A DNA stretch of 64,000 bases from an uncultured Acidobacteriota bacterium (GTDB lineage Bacteria > Acidobacteriota > CAIWXX01): positions 1 through 64,000 of the forward strand of contig CAIWXX010000010.1 of NCBI GenBank assembly GCA_903916735.1. The letters are read 5' to 3'. A model generated the notes under the pieces. That model searched no databases, was not told the origin of the DNA, and saw nothing but the letters and a program-made list of their open reading frames with translations. Positions 55,973 to 64,000 of the stretch are shown in pieces. The position numbers and the translations under genes are program-made. Position 1 is the stretch's first letter. The number at the start of each line of letters is the position of its first letter.

Positions 55973-56024
55973 AAAGCAAATATTTTTGCCGGCAACGCCC
56001 GGTTTCGGGTATCCTCATCTGGAA

Positions 56025-56669
56025 ATGGATATTGATCGTCTCATTGAAGAGGCAGGCTTTTTCGAGGGTGTTTCGCCCGAGAGCAAACGGATTCTGGCTC
56101 AGGTCTGCCTTCCGGCGGAATACCGGCGCAAGGCGGCTATTTTTTTTGAAGGCACTCCGGGCGACGCTATGTTCCTGTTGGTGCGTGGCCGGATTCGCCT
56201 TCACAAGACATCTCCTGACGGCCATGACATCGTCATCAAGGTCATCAAACCCGGAGAGGTTTTTGCGGAAATCATTCTCTTCGAAGAAAAGCACTATCCT
56301 GTTACGGCAGTTGCCTTGACTCCTGTTCTCGTTCTAAAGCTGCTTCGTCGCGACCTCCTGGGACTGCTCGGCCGGCAGGATTTTCGCAACGATTTCATCA
56401 CGATGCTTCTCCGGAAGCAGAGATATCTGGCCGAACGAATTCGCGAGCTGACCAGCCAGGATGTCGAGGAGCGGCTACGGGGATTCTTGCGCGAGCAATA
56501 TGGCGAGTGTGAGATCATCACGCCGGAGATCAACAAGAAACAACTGGCTGCAGCGGTCGGAGCGACGCCGGAAACTCTATCGCGCCTGCTTCAGAACCTG
56601 CGTCGAGCGAAGCAATTGGTTTGGCGCGGCAAAACTATCAGAACGACTCGAGACTTCTGGCTCGGATGA
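56025..56669 (+). CDS. Crp/Fnr-family regulator (HcpR-like)
   Basis: 214 residues from the ATG at 56025. The sensor half is a cNMP-binding-type jelly roll with the blocks EGTPGDAMFLLVRGRIRLHKTS and GEVFAEIILF, the latter a fair match to PGE-x-FGE. The C-terminal winged helix contains INKKQLAAAVGATPETLSRLL, whose recognition helix fits regulators that read TTGA-n6-TCAA boxes. No N-terminal Cys cluster is present, so it is not an Fe-S Fnr; a heme or nucleotide sensor is more likely. It is divergent from hcp and shares the 141-bp control region. Confidence 0.9.
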   Translation: MDIDRLIEEAGFFEGVSPESKRILAQVCLPAEYRRKAAIFFEGTPGDAMFLLVRGRIRLHKTSPDGHDIVIKVIKPGEVFAEIILFEEKHYPVTAVALTPVLVLKLLRRDLLGLLGRQDFRNDFITMLLRKQRYLAERIRELTSQDVEERLRGFLREQYGECEIITPEINKKQLAAAVGATPETLSRLLQNLRRAKQLVWRGKTIRTTRDFWLG

Positions 56670-56735
56670 AGCCCGTTCGCAGGAGCCATAGGCAGCAGCC
56701 ATTGGTTCGACTTGTTTCATCTGCTCAGGTCGAAT

Positions 56736-56811
56736 TGGTGGACGGTAAGGGATTCGAACCCTCGACCTCAGCGTTGCGAACGCCGTGCTCTCCCAGCTGA
56801 GCTAACCGCCC
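56736..56811 (-). tRNA. tRNA-Ala (anticodon CGC)
   Basis: On the minus strand the 76-nt gene folds into a full cloverleaf. The acceptor stem is GGGCGGT/ACCGTCC with the G3-U70 pair that marks alanine tRNAs; the anticodon loop is TTCGCAA (CGC, reads GCG codons); the T loop is GTTCGAATC and the CCA end is encoded. It stands alone between the regulator and the second asparagine synthetase. Confidence 0.96.
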
Positions 56812-57035
56812 ACCGAAGGGATAACCAATATTAGTCGGAAATAAAAAGGGATGCAAACGTGCCGACACACTAACGCCAAAGCCGGATCGGCGCTTCCCTG
56901 GGAGATCGTCGAACAGGCGGAGCTGTAAGTAAACAGTTGAAAGCAAAGCCTTAATAAATTTCCTTTGGGACGTCATGCCAGAGGCACTCATCCCCATCAT
57001 CAGCGACGATCGATTTTGCCCCAGCTTCCGGGCTT

Positions 57036-58934
57036 CTATGGCATCATCGCCCACTTTTCGTGCCAGAGCTCGAAGGCGAGAAGTGTCCAGAGGAGCTTCC
57101 GGTGATCGCAGCGGCCGGAGAAATGCTCGTCGAGCAGCGTTCGAACATAGGCCGGATTGAAGAATCCAATCCTCTTAAGACGTTGCTCAGCGAATATGTC
57201 TTCCACCATGGGCCTCAGCGGACCGGCCAGCCACTTGGCAACCGGCATGTTGAATCCCTTCTTGCTGCGCTTGAGGATTTCAACCGGCAGAACTCCGCGC
57301 ATGGCACGCCTCAGGAGATATTTCGTCGTCATCCCGTGCAACTTCAACTCATGTGGCACCTTTGCGACGAAGCGAACCAGCGCCTGGTTGAGGAGGGGGA
57401 CGCGCACTTCCAGCGAATTGGCCATGCTGGCTCGATCCACCTTCGGCAACATACCGCCTTCCAAATAGAGTTTCATATCACAGTAGAGAAGCTGATTGAC
57501 CGTGGCTCGCGCCCGGCACTCACTGAGATGCCGGTATGCGATGTCGTAAGTGTCCTTTTCGCTGAGATGCGCCCATGATTGCAAAAGATGTTGCTTCTGT
57601 TCAGGCCGAAAAGATCCGAGCCAATAATGATGACGCACGACGGGCGGTACGCCGCGAGCCAACAGAAATCGCCGGATTTTGAAATCCATACTGATGTTGT
57701 TGAAGGATGTCGGAAGCATTTCCGCGAGTTTCGGCGCGATTCTCTGCCGGACAACCGCCGGCAGAAATGTTTCATAGTACTCGACCAGCCGGTGAGCCTG
57801 AAGAGTTGAGTATCCACCCAGAAGCTCGTCGCCGCCATCGCCGCCAAGAGCCACCGTCACCTGTTGCCGCGCAAATTGCGCGAGCAGGTATGTCGGCACG
57901 ATTGAGGAATCGCCAAGAGGCTCATCGATGATGGAGGCAATGCGGGGAAGAAGGTCGAGTGTCAGCTCAGGCGTCAGCCGGCTGTCATGGTGCTCAGTGC
58001 CGACATGCTGTGCAACAAGCCGCGCGTATCGTGATTCATCGAAAGTCGGATCTTCAAAAGAGATGGAAAAACTCTTGATCCGTCCGGGTGAAACTCTGGT
58101 CATATAGGCGGCAATGGAACTCGAATCAAGCCCTCCGCTCAGCAACACACCGACCGGCACGTCGCTGATCATCTCTTTTTGAACAACATCCCTCAGAACC
58201 TGTCGTAGCTCATTCTCATAATCATCAAGGCGCCGGCGTTGAACACCTTCACTGCTGCCCAGGTTGATATCCCAATACCTCCAGACTCGCAGATCATCAC
58301 CGGAGAAAGACATCGCATGACCAGGAGGCAGCTTCGAAATGCGTTGGAAGATGCTGCGAGGAGTCGGCACATATTCAAAGCTGAGATATTCATTAAGCGC
58401 CACGAGATCGATGGACCGTGGCATTCCGGGAAAGGCCAGAATCGCCTTGAGTTCCGACCCGAAAATCAGGGCGCCGTTATGTTGTGTGTAGTACAGCGGC
58501 TTGATGCCGGTGTGATCGCGGGCAAGCAGAAGCCTCTGTCGGCGTGAATCCCAGAGTGCGAATGCGAACATGCCGTTCAGATGATCCAGGCATTCGTCTC
58601 CAAATTCTTCATATGCATGGACGATGGCTTCGGTGTCGCTCTTCGTATAAAAACGATGCCCGCGGCGGTCGAGAAGCCTGGTTAAGTCGGCAAAATTGTA
58701 GATTTCGCCGTTGAGTACCAGCCAGATCGTCCCGTCTTCGTTGTGAATAGGCTGATGCCCTGTTTGCAGATCGATGATCGATAGCCGGCTGTTTCCCAGA
58801 CCGACGTGGCCATTGATGTAGGTTCCCCGGTCATCAGGGCCTCGATGCGCCAATGTCGCGCACATTTCCTCGATCAGGCCGTGAGGAATCGTATGCTCTT
58901 TTTCACCGTAGACAACGCCACATATGCCGCACAT
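57036..58934 (-). CDS. Asparagine synthetase, glutamine-hydrolysing (paralog 2)
   Basis: 632 residues. Cys2 (MCGICGVVY), the glutaminase blocks HRGPDDRGTYI and LNGEIYNFADL, and the synthetase P-loop LSGGLDSSSIAAYM and GGDGGDELLGGYSTL are intact, so both domains look active. It differs clearly from the paralog at 51651; similar asnB copies often sit in exopolysaccharide or glycan clusters. Two asn synthetases within 8 kb suggests separate roles: asparagine for protein, and amidation of a sugar or peptide acceptor. Confidence 0.9.
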   Translation of the reverse strand: MCGICGVVYGEKEHTIPHGLIEEMCATLAHRGPDDRGTYINGHVGLGNSRLSIIDLQTGHQPIHNEDGTIWLVLNGEIYNFADLTRLLDRRGHRFYTKSDTEAIVHAYEEFGDECLDHLNGMFAFALWDSRRQRLLLARDHTGIKPLYYTQHNGALIFGSELKAILAFPGMPRSIDLVALNEYLSFEYVPTPRSIFQRISKLPPGHAMSFSGDDLRVWRYWDINLGSSEGVQRRRLDDYENELRQVLRDVVQKEMISDVPVGVLLSGGLDSSSIAAYMTRVSPGRIKSFSISFEDPTFDESRYARLVAQHVGTEHHDSRLTPELTLDLLPRIASIIDEPLGDSSIVPTYLLAQFARQQVTVALGGDGGDELLGGYSTLQAHRLVEYYETFLPAVVRQRIAPKLAEMLPTSFNNISMDFKIRRFLLARGVPPVVRHHYWLGSFRPEQKQHLLQSWAHLSEKDTYDIAYRHLSECRARATVNQLLYCDMKLYLEGGMLPKVDRASMANSLEVRVPLLNQALVRFVAKVPHELKLHGMTTKYLLRRAMRGVLPVEILKRSKKGFNMPVAKWLAGPLRPMVEDIFAEQRLKRIGFFNPAYVRTLLDEHFSGRCDHRKLLWTLLAFELWHEKWAMMP

Positions 58935-59241
58935 AGGATGCGCATTGTAACATGATCAGATCCTCGAATGCTTCACTTCGTGTCGTCGCCCTGCCCTCCC
59001 CGGAAAAACTCCCTCATGCAATATCATGGATGCGGATGTCATGACTGAAGGTGTTGAACTGAAATCTGCGGCCACAGAGCCGTGAGTCCGCTTTGGCAAG
59101 GGGAGTGGTGTCTTGCTAAGCCATAGGCGCCTGCTTAATGGGATGCGATGGCGTTTCAAACTTAATTGTGTGGGAGGACATTTGAATTCGTCAGTCACGA
59201 AATCGAAACCCTCCAGGTTCATGTGGCAGCTTCAATTGATT
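58935..59241. other. Intergenic; no gene seen
   Basis: No coding pattern and no clear promoter or terminator signature. It lies between two minus-strand genes; the upstream of asnB paralog 2 must be here. Confidence 0.5.
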
Positions 59242-61092
59242 TCACCCACCACAGCCATGCGCTGTTCCAGGGTAGATCTCTTCTTCCCATTCTAGCTTTT
59301 GGTCGTTTGAATAGCAGAGGCGGCCGAGCATGAAGGATATGACGAAGTAGAAATACATCGCCACGAAACTCCCGATGATGCCGCCGACATAGGGAATGAG
59401 CCCGATGAAAGTGGTTGCGAGCCATCCGATGCCGCTGAAAATTGCAAGAAAGGCAAGGAAGATGACATAGTCAAGAGCAATTCTTCTGATCAGTTTGAAG
59501 ATGAAAGGCGGATTCCAAAGAGGGCGAATTACATTCCAGACAGCGGTGACGGCGAGTGCCATCGGATAGTAGATGCAGCCGATGACTCCCAGTAGAATGG
59601 CGATGATGACGAAGATGATCTGTTTTTGGAGGAACTCGGAAGATTGCACCGCCTGCCTTCGTGCAATTTCTTCATGTGCCTTATTCTGTATTGCGATTTT
59701 CTCCTGAAACTTACGTCGAGCGTCCGGAGACATGTCCTCCACCGACCCGCCGCCTTGTTGCACCGCCATCTGTTCCACAAAAGATGTATCAGGCACAGCG
59801 CCGCTTTCAGCGTCGGGAGAAGGCGGTCGTGCGTTTTCCATGATCTGTGAGGTTGATGGATACTGCTCCGGCTGCTGCTGATTCACCAGTTGGCTGGCAA
59901 TCATCGATTCCTTGAGGATGGCCGGCTTCATGAAATTCAGAACCGGCGTGAATAAGTACAGAGAGGCGAATGCAATGAGCGGCAGAAAAGAAATGAACGT
60001 TGCAAGTGAGGCGCGTCCACCAATCCGAGTCAGTTCGAAGATGTCGCTTGTATCGGGCCAGTCCGGGACTGTTTCCCGCCCGCGCGCAGCGTACTTGACA
60101 ATCCAGAGCAAGTAGGCGAGAGACATAAGGTAGAAAACTCCGAATACAACAGGATAGAGGGAGATTTTCCCGAGCTTGGAAAGCAAAACCAGCAACGCAT
60201 TTATGAGGATCATGAAAGGCCCCCAGCCTTGCAACGGAGCGGTGAAAAGCTGCGGGAGCATCCGATAGAAAGGGACAATGGCATACGTCTTATCGACTTT
60301 CTTGCAAAGATCCTGGCAACTCTTGCATGCCATGTATCTGTTTGTTCCAGCCTGCTTCTCGACGACACAGTGAATGCACAGATAGTGGCCGCATTTGGTG
60401 CATTTGTAATCGGCTTCCCATTGCGGGTGATTGGCACAAGGGCTCTGGGAACTCACCGGAGCGCCGACCGAAATCTTGGGCGCCTCTGCTTTTTTCTTGA
60501 CGAGCATCTCCTTGAGTTCAAAGAAGCGCCTGAATTCAGCGATCTGTTCCGCTTCCACCCAATCGGCATTGCCGACTTTCATGACACGGTCACCCGGAAA
60601 GAGCCCTCCATCGCGCACGAGGTTGCGAATTTCCCCGAGTGTGAAAGTGTATTCGGCGTATTCAGGGACATCCAGGCGCCATTGAATGGCATCGGCTGAC
60701 TGTATCAGTGGCGTCGGGGCGGCACGAGCTGCGGCTGCCACGGCCGGCGCCGCTGGTGCCTGTTCAGCTGGGGCGACGGGTTCTGTGGCAACAGTTTTAC
60801 TTTTTTCTACATTTGTAGTTATTTCTATTTTTACAGACTGCGGCTCGGCGGCCGGTGGCGGGCTCGTAATCGCCGGCGGCTGCGTCACCGGTGGTGGAGA
60901 TGGCGGCGCCACGGCTTCCTGAACCGGGGCTGTCACCGCCTGCCCTTCTCTGATAGTAGTTATGAATGGACTCCCGCACTTCGGACAGCGGAATTTGCTG
61001 CCCTGCGGAGCAATTTTAGACGCGGCGACCTTGAATCGCGATGGGCAAGCCGGGCACGCAACGGAGTATTTGATGTCTTCACCGTTGGCCAT
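59242..61092 (-). CDS. Zinc-ribbon / GYF_2 / B-box-like / Yip1-like membrane protein
   Basis: 616 residues with an unusual domain set. Residues about 10-45 form an MJ0042-type zinc ribbon (CPACPSRFK ... RCPKCGSPF). A Pro/Ala/Val-rich linker (about 50-140) follows. A GYF_2-type domain (about 150-195) contains EYTFTLGEIRNLVRDGG and GNADWVEAEQI. Then comes a B-box-like zinc region (CANHPQWEADYKCTKCGHYLCIHC ... CKSCQDLCKK). The C-terminal half (about 270-616) is a Yip1-like membrane region of about 8 TM helices broken by a Gln/Pro-rich cytoplasmic loop. The start at 61092 follows GGGGGGG. Its role is unknown; it probably binds partners at the inner membrane. Confidence 0.78.
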   Translation of the reverse strand: MANGEDIKYSVACPACPSRFKVAASKIAPQGSKFRCPKCGSPFITTIREGQAVTAPVQEAVAPPSPPPVTQPPAITSPPPAAEPQSVKIEITTNVEKSKTVATEPVAPAEQAPAAPAVAAAARAAPTPLIQSADAIQWRLDVPEYAEYTFTLGEIRNLVRDGGLFPGDRVMKVGNADWVEAEQIAEFRRFFELKEMLVKKKAEAPKISVGAPVSSQSPCANHPQWEADYKCTKCGHYLCIHCVVEKQAGTNRYMACKSCQDLCKKVDKTYAIVPFYRMLPQLFTAPLQGWGPFMILINALLVLLSKLGKISLYPVVFGVFYLMSLAYLLWIVKYAARGRETVPDWPDTSDIFELTRIGGRASLATFISFLPLIAFASLYLFTPVLNFMKPAILKESMIASQLVNQQQPEQYPSTSQIMENARPPSPDAESGAVPDTSFVEQMAVQQGGGSVEDMSPDARRKFQEKIAIQNKAHEEIARRQAVQSSEFLQKQIIFVIIAILLGVIGCIYYPMALAVTAVWNVIRPLWNPPFIFKLIRRIALDYVIFLAFLAIFSGIGWLATTFIGLIPYVGGIIGSFVAMYFYFVISFMLGRLCYSNDQKLEWEEEIYPGTAHGCGG

Positions 61093-61443
61093 TTTCCCCC
61101 CCATGACCCCAAAATAATATTAAGATTATTTACATTTTCCCAGAGTGACGCAAGCCGCTGATGAAGGCTGCCGCTCACAGCCCTTCGACATGTCGCCTTC
61201 ATTGCAATGATCACACGCCGTCGACAATGAAGCGGCAACGGTCATCGGCGATTCTTTTCATGCTTATTCCCGCCGAAATTGCCTCGCGTCGGGATTGACC
61301 AGAACCAAATTACCGGAAAATACGTATTGAATGCCGGTCATTGTAAAATGCATTTTGAGTAAACGTGTTGACTTCGTTTCCCATCATGCGGTACAAATGC
61401 GCGACTCTCAATCAAGCGGCAAATAACCCAAGGAGGTTCATTG
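61093..61443. other. Divergent intergenic region before the FadL-like gene
   Basis: No gene. The plus-strand promoter is given separately; AAGGAGGTTCATTG before 61444 is the ribosome binding site of the porin gene. Confidence 0.5.
61368..61397 (+). promoter_or_regulatory. Sigma-70-type promoter of the FadL-like gene
   Basis: TTGACT (61368-61373) and TACAAA (61392-61397) are 18 bp apart, about 45 bp before the ATG. Confidence 0.55.
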
Positions 61444-62736
61444 ATGGCTGCACGGAATCTTCTCCTGGCAACGGGATTCATAGCCCTGCTGCCGATGGCG
61501 GCGGGCGCGGCCGGATTCGCATTTTACGAGGCCGGGGCCAAAGCGGTAGGCATGAGCGGCGCCTTCACGGCCACTGCGGACGACCCATCGGCCATATACT
61601 ACAACCCCGCCGGGCTGGCATTCCAGAAGGGCACCATGATCATGGCCGGCGGAACTTTCGTCGTCCCGACATACAGCTTCAAAGGCGCCAATCCATTTCC
61701 GGGACAAGGGGTCTCCGAGCACGGTAAAAACAAACTGCATCTCGTGCCGGGGGTTTATTATCGTCACCCCATCAACGATCAGATCATGGTCGGAATCGGG
61801 ACATTCCTGCCATTCGGACTCGGCACCGAATGGGAAAATCCCACTCGCTTTACGGGTCGCTTCATTTCCCAAAAGGCCGATCTGAAATCGCTGAGTATCC
61901 AACCAACAATTGCTTACAAGGTGAACGATTGGATGGGTGTCGGGTTTGGACTCGATATCCGTGAATCGGTGGTGAATTTCCAAAGGAACCGCGCTTTTCT
62001 CAATCCGTTCACACAACATGTGGTGGATCTGGCCAAGATCGATATGCAATCGAATTGGAAGACATCCGTCGGCTTCTCGTTTGGGGTTCTCGTGAAACCG
62101 ATCCAAGACTGGCGCGTCGGCTTTTCATACCGCCATTCCGTCAAGACCGATTTCGATGGGACAGCCACTTTTGAGTTCATCCCGACAGGTAACCCTCTGA
62201 TTGACCCAATCCTCAAAGCCCAGGTGCCACAAGGGGATCGGAAGGTGGCCACGTCAATTAATTTCCCGAAAGAGATGAGTCTCGGCATCGCGACAACGAT
62301 GATTTCGAAAATGACCATCGAGGTTGATGTCAACTATACGGGATGGAGCACATTCGATGAATTGGTTATCGATTTCAAAGACCTCGGTCAGAAAACCGTC
62401 TTCCCGGAAAAATACAAGGATTGCTTCAATTTTCGCTTCGGCATCGAGCGAGTGCTGAACGAGAAGCTGGCTCTGAGAGGCGGATATTATTATGATGAGA
62501 GCCCGCAGCCGCTGGAAAGCACTGGGCCGCTCCTTCCCGATTCCGATCGCCAGGGGATCAATTTCGGCGCCGGCTACAAGATGGGAAGATGGAGTGTCGA
62601 TGGTTCAGCTATTCTAACGTTGTTCAACGAACGGTCGACCGTCTTTGAAGGCCTTCCACAGAACCGGGATAATTACAATGGCACCTACAGAAACCATGCG
62701 ATATTAGCGAGCGCGTCGCTCAGCTACGCTTTCTAA
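61444..62736 (+). CDS. FadL/OmpP1/TodX-type outer-membrane channel
   Basis: 430 residues, 14-strand barrel family that lets hydrophobic compounds (fatty acids, aromatics) cross the outer membrane. Signal peptide (ARNLLLATGFIALLPMAAGA) precedes AGFAFYEAGAKAVGMSGAFTATADDPSAIYYNPAGLAF, the FadL hallmark with the N-terminal hatch and NPA motif. Barrel strands with alternating pattern and a final aromatic residue (SLSYAF) follow. The ATG at 61444 is right after AAGGAGG. It is followed after 11 bp by a GDSL hydrolase, so uptake and ester cleavage may be coupled. Confidence 0.93.
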   Translation: MAARNLLLATGFIALLPMAAGAAGFAFYEAGAKAVGMSGAFTATADDPSAIYYNPAGLAFQKGTMIMAGGTFVVPTYSFKGANPFPGQGVSEHGKNKLHLVPGVYYRHPINDQIMVGIGTFLPFGLGTEWENPTRFTGRFISQKADLKSLSIQPTIAYKVNDWMGVGFGLDIRESVVNFQRNRAFLNPFTQHVVDLAKIDMQSNWKTSVGFSFGVLVKPIQDWRVGFSYRHSVKTDFDGTATFEFIPTGNPLIDPILKAQVPQGDRKVATSINFPKEMSLGIATTMISKMTIEVDVNYTGWSTFDELVIDFKDLGQKTVFPEKYKDCFNFRFGIERVLNEKLALRGGYYYDESPQPLESTGPLLPDSDRQGINFGAGYKMGRWSVDGSAILTLFNERSTVFEGLPQNRDNYNGTYRNHAILASASLSYAF

Positions 62737-62747
62737 GGGATGGCATT

Positions 62748-64000
62748 ATGAGAGAGTATTTCTTTTCCACAATGATTCTCGCCGTCTGCGTTGCGGCGGC
62801 GCTGCCGATGAGCGCCAACGCCGTCGATCTTTCCCGCTATGTCGCCATCGGCGACAGCCTGACTGCCGGCTACCAGTCCGATGGATTGGTCACCACCACC
62901 CAGCTGCGTGATTTCCCAGCTCTGCTCGCGCGGCAGGCCGGCATTTCCGCCGATGCTTTCCAGCAGCCGCTCATCTCCGAACCCGGCATCCCACCTCAGC
63001 TCTATCTGAAATCCCTCCTCCCGCTTGTCGTCGACAGAAAGCCCGGTATGGGACAGCCGCTGAATTTGAACCTGCCCAGGCCCTACAATAATCTCGGTAT
63101 TACCGGCGCCACGTCAATCGATGTTCTGCAAACAAAAACAAGCGCCGACAACCCGTTCTTCGATCTCGTGCTGCGCAAGCAAGGGACCGTCATGGAAGAG
63201 GCCGTGGCTCTGAGCCCGACATTCATCACATTCTGGGTCGGTAATAACGATGTGCTGGCCGCGGTTCTGAACGGCAAGGCCATCGACGGAGTCACAATGA
63301 CTCCGGTTGAGGCTTTTGGCCAGGCCATGTCGCAACTTTTCGAAATCCTCGGCGCCTACCAGGGCCGGGTCGTCGTTTGTAATATCCCGAGTGCCACGAA
63401 CATTGCCTTCACGACGGCGGTCTCGATTTATGTCACGAATCCCAGCACCAAACAGCCGGTTCTGATCAACGGCCAGAAGGTGCCCCTCATCGGGCCCGAT
63501 GGACCTCTGACGCCGGGCAACTATGTGACCCTCTACGCCATTGACTATCTCAACCAGGGCTATGGGATTCCGGAGTCACTCGGTGGCAACGGGAAGCCGC
63601 TTCCTGATGAAGTTGTTCTCAACCCGCAAGAAATCCTTGCCATCGAAGGCCACATCAACTCCTATAACTCCATCATCGCCTACTTAGCCGCCAATAACAG
63701 CATCCCTGTCGTGGATGCCTACAGCTTCATGACGAAACTCACGACCGATGGCTACGCGGTTGGAGGAGTATCCATCACGAAGGATTACCTGACAGGCGGG
63801 TTCTTCAGTCTCGATGGGATCCATCCAACTGATCTGGGGTACGCGATTATTGCCAATTTGTGGATTGAAAAAATCAACGGCGCCTTCAGTTCGCAGATCC
63901 CACTCGTCAATCTCAATGATTATGTGCAGATCGGATTGACGTCCTCCCAGCCGAAAGCCGATTGGAGATATGGGGTTTCTTCGGATATTTTCGACAATCT
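62748..64000 (+). CDS. Exported SGNH/GDSL hydrolase, cut by window edge
   Basis: 417 codons are visible and the frame continues off the right edge. A signal peptide (STMILAVCVAAALPMSANA) precedes YVAIGDSLTAGYQ (block I, Ser37 nucleophile), VGNNDVL (block III, Asn) and DGIHPTDLGYAIIAN (block V, Asp-x-x-His catalytic pair). The catalytic triad is complete. Such enzymes hydrolyse lipids or acyl esters; it follows the FadL-like porin at 11 bp in one operon. AAGGGATGGC before the ATG at 62748 is the ribosome site. The C-terminal extension past block V is uncommon and may continue outside the window. Confidence 0.9.
   Translation, partial: MREYFFSTMILAVCVAAALPMSANAVDLSRYVAIGDSLTAGYQSDGLVTTTQLRDFPALLARQAGISADAFQQPLISEPGIPPQLYLKSLLPLVVDRKPGMGQPLNLNLPRPYNNLGITGATSIDVLQTKTSADNPFFDLVLRKQGTVMEEAVALSPTFITFWVGNNDVLAAVLNGKAIDGVTMTPVEAFGQAMSQLFEILGAYQGRVVVCNIPSATNIAFTTAVSIYVTNPSTKQPVLINGQKVPLIGPDGPLTPGNYVTLYAIDYLNQGYGIPESLGGNGKPLPDEVVLNPQEILAIEGHINSYNSIIAYLAANNSIPVVDAYSFMTKLTTDGYAVGGVSITKDYLTGGFFSLDGIHPTDLGYAIIANLWIEKINGAFSSQIPLVNLNDYVQIGLTSSQPKADWRYGVSSDIFDN

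Overview
The window looks like a chromosome segment of an uncultured, environmental Gram-negative bacterium. It has two outer-membrane proteins (TolC-type and FadL-type), an RND efflux system, lipoproteins and many Sec-secreted proteins. The style of the gene set (a giant Reg_prop hybrid sensor kinase, PKD, PD40 and carboxypeptidase-regulatory-like secreted proteins, GT-C membrane glycosyltransferases, dispersed GC-rich hairpin repeats) resembles Acidobacteriota and neighbouring candidate phyla. That placement is inference; no rRNA is present to test it. There is no prophage, CRISPR array or rRNA operon. One tRNA, tRNA-Ala(CGC), is present.

Layout. 1-4.8 kb is a decayed accessory zone: the start of an IS1634-type transposase at the left edge, remnants of two DHA2 drug-exporter genes, an intact MazF-type toxin/antitoxin pair, two secreted proteins (one with PKD domains) and an opine-dehydrogenase-like pseudogene. 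4.9-10.7 kb holds the hybrid histidine kinase and a secreted protein. 10.7-12.8 kb is a sodium:solute symporter pair. 12.9-16.9 kb is an amino-sugar cluster: a GH20 beta-hexosaminidase lipoprotein, a ROK protein and a ribokinase remnant. 17.2-19 kb has two secreted proteins. 19.1-25.7 kb is a tetR-MFP-RND-TolC efflux operon with a strong promoter and two related palindromes that look like its operators.

25.8-31 kb contains a dead glutamate dehydrogenase fragment, a YjfB-like small protein, secreted proteins and the intact gdhA, which has a long leader carrying a terminator-like hairpin. 31-39.5 kb mixes housekeeping genes (rsmE, der) with two GT-C glycosyltransferases. Between der and the second glycosyltransferase lies the most notable gene of the window: a 71-residue glutaredoxin-like selenoprotein whose in-frame TGA codes selenocysteine and is followed by a SECIS-like hairpin, so ordinary gene calling misses it.

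39.5-51 kb holds an amidohydrolase, the gap-pgk-tpiA-secG operon with its terminator, a PD40 protein, a quinone oxidoreductase, a P1-family peptidase, pyrK-pyrD and a GT2 glycosyltransferase. 51.6-59 kb has two asparagine synthetases around a divergent hcp / Crp-Fnr regulator pair with a nitrosative-stress-type operator, and the tRNA-Ala. 59.2-64 kb has an unusual zinc-ribbon/GYF/Yip1-like membrane protein, a FadL-like porin and a GDSL hydrolase cut by the right edge.

Two copies of a ~212-bp dispersed repeat (about 95% identical, same orientation) lie 10.5 kb apart, and at least nine gene remnants show active gene decay.
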